DNA from: Streptomyces sp. SID13031
GTDB lineage: Bacteria > Actinomycetota > Actinomycetes > Propionibacteriales > Kribbellaceae
Direction of reading: 5' to 3'
NCBI RefSeq assembly: GCF_010548305.1
Contig: NZ_JAAGLV010000001.1
Span: 558,001-622,000 of the forward strand
Length of the DNA: 64,000 nt
In this document: piece after piece, positions 1 to 7,916 of the stretch
Position numbering within the stretch: the first letter of the stretch is position 1
Layout: each line of letters opens with the position of its first letter
Made by a program: the position numbers and the translations under genes
Notes under the pieces: generated by a model
What the model was told of the DNA's origin: nothing
The model's database searches: none
The model's input: only the letters and a program-made list of their open reading frames with translations

Positions 1-1
1 C

Positions 2-625
2 GACCTGAAGCTCGAGGCGATCGTCATCCCGGTCACGGATGTCGATCGGGCGAAGGCGTTCTACGGCAACCTGGGCTGGCGGCTGGACGCGGACTTCGCC
101 TTCGACAACGGCTTCCGGGTCGTCCAGTTCACCTCGCCGGGCTCGCCGGCGTCGGTGCAGTTCGGGTCGAAGGTCAGCTCGGCGCCGGTCGGTTCGGCTC
201 AGGGCCTCTACCTGATCGTCTCCGACATCGACGCGGCCCGGGCGGAGCTCGTTGCGCGTGGAGCCGAGGTCAGCGAGGTGTTCCACCCGGTGGCGCCGGG
301 GGCGCAGTTCCTGTCCGACGACGGCGGCGCCGGTCGCGGCAAAGGCCGGGCGGAGGACGGCGCCAGCTACGGCTCCTTCGCCACCTTCAGCGACCCGGAT
401 GGCAACACCTGGCTGCTGCAGGAGATCACCCAGCGCCTGCCCGGCCGTATCGACTCCGGTGAGACGTCGTACGCCTCGGTGAAGGACCTCGAGGACGCGC
501 TGGTCCGGGCGGCGACCGCCCATGGCGAGCACGAGAAGCTCACCGGCGAGCACGACGTGGAGTGGCCGGCCTGGTACGCCGCCTACATGGTCGCCGAGCA
601 GACCGGCGCGGAGCTCCCGAAGTAG
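2..625 (+). CDS. VOC (glyoxalase/bleomycin resistance) family protein, 5' partial
   Basis: The reading frame is open from the window edge, so the start codon lies upstream. The first visible residues read DLKLEAIVIPVTDVDRAKAF, the classic first beta-alpha unit of a VOC domain, followed by FYGNLGWRLD. A second half (YLIVSDIDAARAELVARGAEV, then FATFSDPDGNTWLLQE) completes the paired beta-alpha-beta-beta-beta fold, with the usual Glu near the end of the domain. A C-terminal extension with the EWPAWYAAYMVAEQ pattern is typical of actinobacterial members. Such proteins bind a metal and act as dioxygenases, isomerases or drug-binding proteins. The substrate cannot be told from sequence. Confidence 0.85.
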   Translation, partial: DLKLEAIVIPVTDVDRAKAFYGNLGWRLDADFAFDNGFRVVQFTSPGSPASVQFGSKVSSAPVGSAQGLYLIVSDIDAARAELVARGAEVSEVFHPVAPGAQFLSDDGGAGRGKGRAEDGASYGSFATFSDPDGNTWLLQEITQRLPGRIDSGETSYASVKDLEDALVRAATAHGEHEKLTGEHDVEWPAWYAAYMVAEQTGAELPK

Positions 626-709
626 CCCACCGAAGTAGCCCACCGAAGGAGCTCAGCAGGGCGAGGCGAGGCGGCCGCCATCCCGCCTCGCCGGCGCTAT
701 CGTACGAAG

Positions 710-1162
710 ATGGCCACCATTCGCTTCACTCAGACGACCACCGCGACGCCTGAGCAGTTCATCGCCGGCCTCACCGACTTCGGCCCGGGTCGTGGGGAGC
801 TGTTCGGCAACAGCACCGACAACTACCTGAAGGTGCACGACCAGGGGCCTGGCCACGCCGACGTCACCGAAGGATCGAACGGGATCTGGGAGCGGCTGAC
901 GTACGACTGGACCGACCCGCACCACATCGTCCTCAAGACCACCGAGTCCAACCTGTGGGGACCCGGCTCCGGCCACGCCTACACGCTGACCGAGCGGCCC
1001 GACGGCAAGACCGACGTGGCCGTCACGGTGGACCGGGTGGGGATGGGTCTCAAGGGCAAGGCGCTGGGGCTGCTGCTGTCCGTCGCCGGCCAGAGCATCC
1101 TCGGCAAGGCCTTCGGGAAGACGCTCCGCGCGATCGAGCAAAGGGCGGCCAACGCCGGCTGA
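710..1162 (+). CDS. SRPBCC / polyketide cyclase-like protein
   Basis: A 150-residue protein with the SRPBCC (START-like) layout. An N-terminal strand (ATIRFTQTTTATPEQFIAGL) leads into the helix-grip region, central strands follow (DVTEGSNGIWERLTYDW, HHIVLKTTESN), and a long C-terminal helix ends in FGKTLRAIEQRAANAG. The family binds hydrophobic ligands in a deep cavity; no catalytic residue can be assigned. It ends 10 bases before the thioredoxin-like gene, so the two are probably cotranscribed. The upstream gap from the VOC gene is about 84 bases and contains a short direct repeat (gaagtagcccacc twice). Confidence 0.75.
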   Translation: MATIRFTQTTTATPEQFIAGLTDFGPGRGELFGNSTDNYLKVHDQGPGHADVTEGSNGIWERLTYDWTDPHHIVLKTTESNLWGPGSGHAYTLTERPDGKTDVAVTVDRVGMGLKGKALGLLLSVAGQSILGKAFGKTLRAIEQRAANAG

Positions 1163-1172
1163 GAGGGAAGTC

Positions 1173-2048
1173 ATGTTCGCAGGGCTGCACATGCCGTCGT
1201 TCGACCGGGCGACGGGCTGGCTGAACTCCGAGCCGGTGACGTCGGCCTCGCTGCGCGGTCGCGTCGTGCTGGTCGATTTCTGGACGCTGACCTGCATCAA
1301 CTGGCTGCGCACCGAGCCGTACGTCCGGGCCTGGTCCCGGGCGTACCGCGAGGACGGCCTGGTAGTCGTCGGCGTGCACACCCCGGAGTTCTCGTTCGAG
1401 CATCAGCTCGAGCGGGTCCGGCGGGCGGTCGCCGAGCGGGAGATCGACTACCCGGTTGCCCTCGACAACGACTATGGGGTCTGGACCGCTTTCGCCAACC
1501 ACTACTGGCCCGCCCTGTACTTCGTGGACCGCGACGGCGTCATCCGCGACCACCACTTCGGCGAAGGCCGGTACGAGCAGTCCGAGCGCGTCATCCAGCA
1601 GCTGCTCGGGATCGATCGTGAGCTGGTCTCAGTCGAGGGAATCGGCGTGGAGGCGGCGGCGGACTGGGCGCAGCTGCGGACTCCTGAAACGTATCTGGGG
1701 TACGCGCGGGGTGAGCAGTTCGCGGGCCTCGCCGGCGAATGGACGATCGGGCGAGAGCAGGTCGTCCTCGATCGACCCGGTGGAAGTATCGCCTATCGCT
1801 TCCACGCAAGGGATGTACATCTCGTCCTGTCGTCGAGAAGGCGGGATCCCATTCCCTTCCGGGTACGTCTCGACGGCGAGGCCCCCGGCGCGTCACACGG
1901 TCTGGATGTCGATGCTGATGGCAACGGATTTTTGCGGGACGGCCGGTTGTACCAGCTCGTGCGGCAAGGTGACGCGATCCGGGAGCGGACGGTGGAGATC
2001 ACCTTCCTGGCGGCCGGCGCCGAGGCCTACGCGTTCACCTTCGGCTAG
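1173..2048 (+). CDS. Thioredoxin-fold protein with DipZ-like C-terminal domain, single active-site Cys
   Basis: The first 150 residues form a redoxin/TlpA-type thioredoxin fold (RGRVVLVDFWTLTCINWLRT at about 29-47; later YWPALYFVDRDGVIRDHHFGEG). In DipZ-type proteins the motif is Cys-x-x-Cys; here it is Cys41-Ile-Asn-Trp44, so the resolving cysteine is missing. A C-terminal beta-rich domain (about 190-291, from GLAGEWTIGREQVVLDRPGG) resembles the carbohydrate-binding-like tail of mycobacterial DipZ. No signal peptide or membrane segment is visible, so it looks cytoplasmic. The start is supported by a GAGAGGGAAG ribosome site. It probably acts as a peroxidase-like or glutathione/mycothiol-dependent thiol protein rather than a disulfide reductase (inference). 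Confidence 0.75.
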   Translation: MFAGLHMPSFDRATGWLNSEPVTSASLRGRVVLVDFWTLTCINWLRTEPYVRAWSRAYREDGLVVVGVHTPEFSFEHQLERVRRAVAEREIDYPVALDNDYGVWTAFANHYWPALYFVDRDGVIRDHHFGEGRYEQSERVIQQLLGIDRELVSVEGIGVEAAADWAQLRTPETYLGYARGEQFAGLAGEWTIGREQVVLDRPGGSIAYRFHARDVHLVLSSRRRDPIPFRVRLDGEAPGASHGLDVDADGNGFLRDGRLYQLVRQGDAIRERTVEITFLAAGAEAYAFTFG

Positions 2049-2057
2049 TCGTCCTCC

Positions 2058-2267
2058 TCAGTGCGCGGTCGTCGTCAGCGCCTGCAACCGGTGCTTGGCG
2101 GCGCGTTCGACGAACAGCGGCACGTAGTCGCGGATGGGATTGCCGTCGAACTCGGGCCGGCTCTCGACGACGGCTCGTTCGACGGTGTCGGGAGAGAGGC
2201 CGGGAAACACCTCTGTGAGTCGCCCGACGATCTCACGGATCGCACGGTCTTCCTCTGAGCGGTTCAT
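2058..2267 (-). CDS. Three-helix bundle dimerization domain protein
   Basis: A 69-residue acidic protein, MNRSEEDRAIREIVGRLTEV at the start, then FPGLSPDTVERAVVESRPEFDG and VPLFVERAAKHRLQAL. This pattern (a helix with E-x-x-I-x-x-L, then FP-x-L/V-s-x-x-x-V-x-x-x-V) is the small actinobacterial three-helix bundle family, usually encoded as a stand-alone protein of 65-80 residues. Function is unknown. It ends 9 bases from the convergent thioredoxin-like gene. The upstream 244 bases up to the SPFH gene hold no other convincing gene. Confidence 0.7.
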   Translation of the reverse strand: MNRSEEDRAIREIVGRLTEVFPGLSPDTVERAVVESRPEFDGNPIRDYVPLFVERAAKHRLQALTTTAH

Positions 2268-2401
2268 ACTTCTACAAGTACGCCGTCAACCGGTTTGGTT
2301 CAATCCCGTTCATGAAGTGTTCACCTGCTGCGTGCTCAGCCAATCGAGGAGGGCCGCAGCGATCAGCCCGCACGACCGGGACGGTGGTCACTCTGACACC
2401 C

Positions 2402-2429
2402 TGAAACGCCTGATAGCGCGAGTTACGAT
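2402..2429 (+). promoter_or_regulatory. Candidate sigma-70-like promoter for the SPFH gene
   Basis: TGAAAC and TACGAT are separated by 16 bases and lie about 85 bases upstream of the chosen GTG start of the SPFH gene. The match is moderate only. Confidence 0.25.
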
Positions 2430-2511
2430 GGAGGTGCGCGGATCGCTCGAGTTCGCTGAGGCCGGCCCGGATTCACCCTGCCGGCGGCATCGATTCGTGC
2501 GGGGAGCAGAA

Positions 2512-3414
2512 GTGATCATCCTCTACGTACTCATCACGGCACTGGTCGTCGGCCTGATCGGGTCGGCTATCAGCTTCCGCGTCGTCAAGCAGTTCGAGCG
2601 CGGCGTCGTGTTCCGGTTCGGACGGGTCCGCCCGGAGGTCCGGGGCCCGGGGCTGGCGATGCTGATGCCGATCGCCGATCGGCTGCAGAAGGTCAACATG
2701 CAGATCGTCACGATGCCGGTGCCCGCCCAGGACGGCATCACCCGCGACAACGTGACGGTCCGCGTCGACGCGGTCGTCTACTTCAGCGTCATCGATCCGG
2801 TCCGGGCCACCGTCGACGTCCAGGACTACATCTCCGCGATCGCCCAGGTGGCCCAGACCTCCCTGCGATCGATCATCGGCAAGAGCGACCTGGACGACCT
2901 GCTGTCCAACCGGGAACGGCTCAACCAGGGCATGGAGCTGATGATCGACAGCCCCGCACTCGACTGGGGCGTGCAGATCGAGCGGGTCGAGATCAAGGAC
3001 GTCGCGTTGCCGGAGACGATGAAGCGTTCGATGTCGCGCCAGGCCGAGGCCGAGCGCGAACGCCGGGCCCGGATCATCACCGCCGACGGCGAACTGCAGG
3101 CGTCGGAGAAACTCGCGCAGGCCGCCGAAGTGATGGCAGACCATCCGGCCGCGCTGCAACTGCGCTTGTTGCAGACTGTCGTCGAGGTCGCTGCCGAGAA
3201 GAACTCGACGCTGGTGCTGCCGTTCCCCGTCGAGTTGCTCCGGTTTCTGGAGCGCTCGACGCCGGCAGAGAGCGCCAAGCCGGCCGCGGCAGCACCGGTC
3301 GAGCAGGCACCAGCCGTGAAGAACGGCACGCCGGTACCGGCGGTGACGTCATCGGCTCCACCGGTCGCGGAACTGGCTGCGGTCCCCGAACCGACCGAGG
3401 CTGTCCCTACTTAG
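2512..3414 (+). CDS. SPFH/Band 7 (slipin/stomatin-like) membrane protein
   Basis: An N-terminal hydrophobic segment (IILYVLITALVVGLIGSAIS) anchors the protein. An SPFH domain follows: FERGVVFRFGRVRPEVRGPG, QIVTMPVPAQDGITRDNVTV, VVYFSVIDPVRATVDVQDYI, and the conserved helix region RSIIGKSDLDDLLSNRERL. A charged coiled-coil helix (RQAEAERERRARIITADGEL) precedes a low-complexity Ala/Pro tail. These proteins oligomerise on membranes and organise microdomains or proteases. The GTG start at 2512 has GGGGAG just upstream and places the anchor at the N-terminus. An in-frame ATG at 2428 would add about 28 polar residues and is less likely. Confidence 0.88.
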   Translation: MIILYVLITALVVGLIGSAISFRVVKQFERGVVFRFGRVRPEVRGPGLAMLMPIADRLQKVNMQIVTMPVPAQDGITRDNVTVRVDAVVYFSVIDPVRATVDVQDYISAIAQVAQTSLRSIIGKSDLDDLLSNRERLNQGMELMIDSPALDWGVQIERVEIKDVALPETMKRSMSRQAEAERERRARIITADGELQASEKLAQAAEVMADHPAALQLRLLQTVVEVAAEKNSTLVLPFPVELLRFLERSTPAESAKPAAAAPVEQAPAVKNGTPVPAVTSSAPPVAELAAVPEPTEAVPT

Positions 3415-3443
3415 GAACAGTCCCCAAGCCCTATTGTCAGGGG

Positions 3444-4148
3444 ATGCGAAGACGGTCGGCGTTCGCCTCGAGGCTGGTGCGGAGTGTCGGCGCCGGGGAG
3501 ACGCCGCAGCTCGAGAACGACCTGCGGCGTGCCATCCTCACCGGCGAGCAGCCGCCCGGCACGCCGATTCCGATCGATGAGGTCGCGGCCTTCTTCGGCG
3601 TGAGCCCGATCCCGGTCCGTGAGGCGCTCAAGACCTTGCTGGCCGAGGAACTGGTCGAGCACCGGCCGCACATCGGCTACAGCGTGGCGAAGCTGACCTT
3701 CCACGAGTTTCGCGAGCTGTACGACGTACGGCAGGCACTCGAGTCGGCGGCGCTGAGGGCGGCGACGGCTACCGCTCGTCCTGGTGACGACGAGCGGCTG
3801 CTCGCCGTCCGCGAGGAGCTCGCGCGGGCCGTGGAGCGTGGCGACGAACGCGAGTACGACGTCGCCGCGCGCCGTTTCCACCTGGCGCTCATCCAGCCAT
3901 CCGGGATGCACCGGCTGATCAGGATGTACGAGTCCGCGTGGAACATCACCCAGTCGGCCAGGCCGATGTCCCGCGTACCGGAGCAGGAGCGGGCCGAGTT
4001 GCACGCGGAGCATGAGCGGATGGTCGATGCGTTCCTGGCCCGCGACGCGGATACGCTGGTGGCCGAGTCGGACCGGCACTATGCGCACCTCGGCGAAGCG
4101 ATCGCGCGGTTCGCCGACGACCCGGAGTGCTTCGCCGACCCGGCGTAA
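3444..4148 (+). CDS. GntR family regulator (FadR/FCD subfamily)
   Basis: The N-terminal winged helix (LENDLRRAILTGEQPPGTPI, then VAAFFGVSPIPVREALKTLLAEELVE) is the standard GntR DNA-binding domain. The C-terminal all-helical FCD domain carries the metal/ligand-binding His residues in RRFHLALI, HAEHERMVDAF and DRHYAHLGEA. It sits just upstream of, and in the same direction as, an NCS1 permease and a hydantoin/allantoin racemase, so it most likely controls that purine/hydantoin uptake unit in response to a pathway metabolite (inference). A palindrome overlapping the likely permease -10 box lies 19 bases past its stop. Confidence 0.88.
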   Translation: MRRRSAFASRLVRSVGAGETPQLENDLRRAILTGEQPPGTPIPIDEVAAFFGVSPIPVREALKTLLAEELVEHRPHIGYSVAKLTFHEFRELYDVRQALESAALRAATATARPGDDERLLAVREELARAVERGDEREYDVAARRFHLALIQPSGMHRLIRMYESAWNITQSARPMSRVPEQERAELHAEHERMVDAFLARDADTLVAESDRHYAHLGEAIARFADDPECFADPA

Positions 4149-4166
4149 TCCGGTGTTCATCGATGG

Positions 4167-4186
4167 CCGCTCCTATATTTGAGCGG
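4167..4186 (+). promoter_or_regulatory. Inverted repeat over the likely -10 box of the NCS1 permease
   Basis: CCGCTC and GAGCGG form a perfect 6-bp inverted repeat with an 8-base centre that contains TATATT (4175-4180), a good -10 hexamer about 67 bases before the permease ATG. A repressor bound here would block the promoter; the adjacent GntR protein is the natural candidate (inference). Confidence 0.4.
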
Positions 4187-4246
4187 AAATCCCGGCTAAA
4201 CCCGCGGCGCACCCGGACGAAACGAGTGCTCCCTACCGTCGCTGCC

Positions 4247-5716
4247 ATGACAGAGACCCTGACCGTCCCGGAGCGTGGGTACGATCCCCGGCTGACCAAC
4301 GAGGATCTGGCGCCACTGCGGCAGCAGACCTGGTCGTCGTACAACATCTTCGCCTTCTGGATGTCCGATGTGCACAGCGTCGGCGGCTATCTGACCGCGG
4401 GCAGCCTGTTCGCGCTCGGCCTGACCAGCTGGCAGGTGTTCGTCTGCCTGATCGCCGGCATCTGCATCGTCCAGTTCTTCGCCAACCTGATCGCCAAACC
4501 GAGCCAGCTCACCGGGGTCCCGTACCCGGTCGTCAGCCGGGTCTCCTTCGGGGTCCGGGGCGCCAACATCCCGGCCATCATCCGCGGCCTGATCGCGGTC
4601 GCCTGGTACGGCGTGCAGACCTTCCTCGCCGCCGCGTCGCTCAACATCGTGTTCCTCAAGCTCTGGCCCGGGCTCGCGCCCTGGGCCGACGTCGACCAGC
4701 ACGGGTTCCTCGGTCTGTCCACGCTCGGGTACGCCGGATTCGCCATCCTGTGGGTCGCCCAGGCGGCCCTGTTCTGGCGCGGGATGGACAGCATCCGCAA
4801 GTTCATCGACTTCGCCGGCCCGGCCGTCTACGTCACGATGCTCGCGTTGTGCGTCTACCTGCTTTTCAAGGCCGACTTCAAGATCGACCTCAACCTGGCC
4901 GACCACCACCTGTCGGGCTGGACGACCGTCGGCACGATGTTCGGCGCGATCGCTCTGGTGGTGTCGTACTTCTCCGGCCCGATGCTGAACTTCGGCGACT
5001 TCTCCCGCTACGGCAAGAGCTTCGCCGCGGTGAAGAAGGGCAACCTGTGGGGGCTGCCGCTGAACTTCGTCTTCTTCTCGCTGCTGACCGTGCTCACCGC
5101 GGCCGCGACGGTGCCGGTGTTCGGCGAACTCATCACCGACCCGATCCAGACCGTGCAGCGGATCGACAGCACCTTCGCGATCCTGCTCGGCGCCTCCACC
5201 TTCGTCACCGCGACCGTCGGCATCAACATCGTGGCGAACTTCATCTCGCCCGCCTTCGACTTCTCCAACGTCAGCCCGCAGCGGATCAGCTGGCGGATGG
5301 GCGGCATGATCGCGGCGGTCGGTTCGGTCCTGCTGACGCCGTGGAACTGGTACAACAACGACACCGCCATCCACTACACGCTCGGCATCCTCGGCGCGCT
5401 GATCGGCCCGCTCTTCGGCATCCTGATCGCCGACTTCTACCTGATCCGCAAGCAGCGGCTGGTGGTGGACGACCTGTTCACGATGGCTGAGGACGGCGAG
5501 TACTACTACTCGAAGGGCTACAACCCGGTCGCCGTCTACTCCGTGATCGCCGCCGGGCTGATCGCCGTCGGCTCGGTACTCGTACCTCGCTGGCTCGACG
5601 CGGCCTTGTGGGTCAGCGATTACAGCTGGTTCATCGGCTGCGGTGTCGGCTTCGGGATCTACACGCTGCTCGCGAAGCGGGCCGGCGTCGGTGCCGTCGA
5701 GCGGGTACCGGCTTGA
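4247..5716 (+). CDS. NCS1 family nucleobase/hydantoin permease
   Basis: A 489-residue integral membrane protein with about 12 hydrophobic segments and NCS1 hallmarks: LTNEDLAPLRQQTWSSYNIF near the N-terminus, the substrate-region motif PVVSRVSFGVRGANIPAIIRG, and LNFGDFSRYGKS in the middle. It carries purines, hydantoins, allantoin or cytosine with H+ or Na+. The start at ATG 4247 gives MTETLTVPERGYDPRLTNED, the usual family N-terminus. Its stop overlaps the TTG start of the racemase, indicating translational coupling. Together with the racemase, hydantoin or allantoin is the likeliest substrate. Confidence 0.88.
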   Translation: MTETLTVPERGYDPRLTNEDLAPLRQQTWSSYNIFAFWMSDVHSVGGYLTAGSLFALGLTSWQVFVCLIAGICIVQFFANLIAKPSQLTGVPYPVVSRVSFGVRGANIPAIIRGLIAVAWYGVQTFLAAASLNIVFLKLWPGLAPWADVDQHGFLGLSTLGYAGFAILWVAQAALFWRGMDSIRKFIDFAGPAVYVTMLALCVYLLFKADFKIDLNLADHHLSGWTTVGTMFGAIALVVSYFSGPMLNFGDFSRYGKSFAAVKKGNLWGLPLNFVFFSLLTVLTAAATVPVFGELITDPIQTVQRIDSTFAILLGASTFVTATVGINIVANFISPAFDFSNVSPQRISWRMGGMIAAVGSVLLTPWNWYNNDTAIHYTLGILGALIGPLFGILIADFYLIRKQRLVVDDLFTMAEDGEYYYSKGYNPVAVYSVIAAGLIAVGSVLVPRWLDAALWVSDYSWFIGCGVGFGIYTLLAKRAGVGAVERVPA

Positions 5717-6435
5717 GGATCAAGGTCATCAACGCCAACACGACGGCCTCGATGACGGCCAAGATCGGGGAGTGCGCTCGAGCCGCCGCAGGCCCGGGCG
5801 TCACCGTCGACGCGGTGAGTCCGCGCCAAGGCCCCGCGGCGATCGAGAGTCACACGGACGAGGCGTTCGCAGTACCGGGTGTACTGGAGGAGATCGCCGC
5901 CGGAGAGGCCGCCGGGTACGACGGTTATGTGATCGCCTGCTTCGGCGACCCGGGCCTGAAGGCGGCTCGCGAGCTGGCGGTCGGCCCGGTGGTCGGCATC
6001 GCCGAGGCCGGTATCCGGGTGGCGAGCTATCTGGGCCGCGGCTTCAGCATCGTCACCACGTTGTCCCGCAGCGTCGGGCACACCCGCGACCTGCTCGACG
6101 AGTACGGCGCCGCACGATCCTGCCTGGGCATCCACGCGACCGACCTCGCGGTGCTCGATCTCGAAACCGATCCGGTCGCCCGGGCGACCATACTGCGCGC
6201 CTGCGAGGAGGCGCTCGCCAAGGACGGCTCCGACGCGATCGTGCTGGGGTGCGCGGGAATGGCCGACCTGTGTCACGACCTGTCGGCCCAGCTGGGCGTC
6301 AGCGTGGTCGACGGGGTGGCAGCGGCGACAATCACCGTCGAGGGATTGATCCGGATGCGCCTCACGACCGGCAAGGGAAACGAGTTCGCGTATCCGCCCG
6401 CCCGGCTCGAGGGCGAGCGGCTGCTCTCAAGCTGA
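5713..6435 (+). CDS. Asp/Glu/hydantoin racemase family protein (allantoin/hydantoin racemase)
   Basis: The protein begins (TTG start) LRIKVINANTTASMTAKIGE, the typical HyuE/AllR N-terminus (IkvINPNT). Both catalytic cysteines are present: the ACFGDPGLKAARE motif in the first half and LGCAGMADL in the second. Length (240 residues) fits the family. The TTG start overlaps the TGA of the permease gene (TTGA), so no separate ribosome site is needed. It interconverts enantiomers of hydantoin-type compounds such as allantoin or 5-substituted hydantoins. No hydantoinase or allantoinase is visible in the window, so the pathway must be completed elsewhere. Confidence 0.85.
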   Translation: MRIKVINANTTASMTAKIGECARAAAGPGVTVDAVSPRQGPAAIESHTDEAFAVPGVLEEIAAGEAAGYDGYVIACFGDPGLKAARELAVGPVVGIAEAGIRVASYLGRGFSIVTTLSRSVGHTRDLLDEYGAARSCLGIHATDLAVLDLETDPVARATILRACEEALAKDGSDAIVLGCAGMADLCHDLSAQLGVSVVDGVAAATITVEGLIRMRLTTGKGNEFAYPPARLEGERLLSS

Positions 6436-6477
6436 GTACGTCCGCGCGACCAACGAGATCAGCGGCGTCGAGGACAT

Positions 6478-6492
6478 GTTGCCTGGGGCAAC
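6478..6492. terminator. Small hairpin between convergent genes
   Basis: GTTGCC-TGG-GGCAAC is a perfect 6-bp stem with a 3-base loop, placed between the convergent racemase and ABC-ATPase genes. There is no T-run, so termination is only inferred from position. Confidence 0.3.
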
Positions 6493-6507
6493 CAGTGGCA
6501 CTGATCC

Positions 6508-7839
6508 CTAGCGGGTGACCCGGTCCACGCGGTGACCGGATTCGTCGAAGATGTGCAAGCGGGAGGTGTCCACTGCGAGGTGGACTCTGGAGCCCGTCTG
6601 CAGGCCGGCGGCCGGATTGATCTCGAGGACCAGGTCGGCTCGCCGGTGGGTCGCGGTGGCGGTCGGCTCGGGCTCGGTCGACAGGTCCAGCCGGCCCAGG
6701 CGGGTTCTGGCCTTGGACCGCAAACCCGCCAGCCGGCTGGTGAGGCGGGACAGGTGGGGCGCCGCGTGCCGCGTTCGCGGGCCACCGTCGGCGAAGGCCA
6801 GTCGTTTCGGCGTACGGGGTAGTGCGATCACCCCGACCAGATCCGGGTTGAGCATCTCGACGCCGCACTCGACGAAGGCGATCCACTGGTTTCCGTGGAA
6901 CTCCAGTGTTCGCAGCTTGCCCGCGAGCTGGCCCGGTCCGCTGCCGGCAGCCGCCACGGTGAACGCATCCGAGCGGGCGCCCACGATGACCTTGGCGCCG
7001 TCGTGGCTGCTGAGGATCAGCGACCGGCGGTCGATCGGCGGCAACGGGATCGACTGGTCGCCGAAGTCGAGACTGACCCGGTGATGAGCGGTCACCCGGA
7101 CCACCGCGGACATCAGGTTGATCCGCGGAGTGCCCAGGAATCCGGCGGAGAACGCGGTCGCCGGATCGTTGAAGACCTCGTCGGGAGTCCCGACGTCCTC
7201 GATCCGGCCGTCGCGCATGACGGTGATCCGGTCGGCCAGCGTGAGCGCCTCGATCTGGTCGTGGGTGACGTAGACCGTGGTGACGTTGAGGTCGCGGGCC
7301 ATCGCGCCGATCTCCTGCCGCAGCTCGGTTCGCAGGGTCGCGTCGAGGTTGGACAGCGGCTCGTCCATCAGGAAGATCCGCGGTTGCCGGACGATCGCCC
7401 GGCCGATCGCGACCCGTTGCCGCTGGCCGCCGGACAGCGTCCGCGGCAACCGGTCGAGAGCGCCCTCGATCCGCAGGATCCGGGCCAGCCCGGCCGCCTT
7501 CGCGCTCGCCTCGGCCGGCTCCTCGCCGGCCATCCGCAACGGGAACATGATGTTCTCCCGCGCGGTCCGGTTCGGGTACAGCGCGCCGTTCTGGAAAACC
7601 AGCGCGACGCCGCGGTCCTTGGGAGACAGCTCGGTGCCATTGGTGCGCCCGAACCACAGGTCGCCGGCGGTGACCTCCTCGAGGCCCGCGATCATCCGCA
7701 ACAGCGTCGTCTTGCCGCAGCCGGATGGTCCGAGCAGCACCATGAACTCGCCGTCGGCAACGTTCAGTGACACGTCGTTCACAGCCGGATACTTGCCGTC
7801 GTACGTCTTCGAGACTGAGTCCAGCCGGATAGCCGTCAT
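6508..7839 (-). CDS. Carbohydrate ABC transporter ATP-binding protein (MsmX/UgpC type)
   Basis: A 443-residue CUT1-type ATPase: Walker A GPSGCGKTT, signature LSGGQRQRVAIGRAI, Walker B IFLMDEPLSNLDA and the switch His in VTHDQIEAL, then a C-terminal regulatory TOBE/OB region from about residue 240. Energises import of oligosaccharides or glycerol-phosphate through permeases encoded elsewhere; none is adjacent, which is usual for shared MsmK/MsmX ATPases in actinobacteria. The chosen ATG has a strong AAAGGGGTGGGG ribosome site directly upstream. The C-terminal domain is longer than usual (about 200 residues). Confidence 0.9.
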   Translation of the reverse strand: MTAIRLDSVSKTYDGKYPAVNDVSLNVADGEFMVLLGPSGCGKTTLLRMIAGLEEVTAGDLWFGRTNGTELSPKDRGVALVFQNGALYPNRTARENIMFPLRMAGEEPAEASAKAAGLARILRIEGALDRLPRTLSGGQRQRVAIGRAIVRQPRIFLMDEPLSNLDATLRTELRQEIGAMARDLNVTTVYVTHDQIEALTLADRITVMRDGRIEDVGTPDEVFNDPATAFSAGFLGTPRINLMSAVVRVTAHHRVSLDFGDQSIPLPPIDRRSLILSSHDGAKVIVGARSDAFTVAAAGSGPGQLAGKLRTLEFHGNQWIAFVECGVEMLNPDLVGVIALPRTPKRLAFADGGPRTRHAAPHLSRLTSRLAGLRSKARTRLGRLDLSTEPEPTATATHRRADLVLEINPAAGLQTGSRVHLAVDTSRLHIFDESGHRVDRVTR

Positions 7840-7916
7840 CCCCACCCCTTTCGGGCTGAGGTGAGTACACCGCCCCACGCGAAGCTTGTCCAGGCCTCCG
7901 CGAATACGCTTGCAGG

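Noticed and set aside
653..1556. Long open frames antisense to the SRPBCC and thioredoxin-like genes
   Set aside because: Arg/Gly/Pro-rich compositions with no family pattern; they mirror codon bias of the real plus-strand genes.
2290..2320. GGTTCAATCCC stretch resembling a tRNA T-arm
   Set aside because: No acceptor stem, anticodon arm or D-arm pairs around it on either strand.
4196..5374. 392-residue frame antisense to the NCS1 permease
   Set aside because: Composition is dominated by Asp, Gly, Arg and Val repeats typical of high-GC antisense frames; the opposite strand encodes a recognisable transporter.
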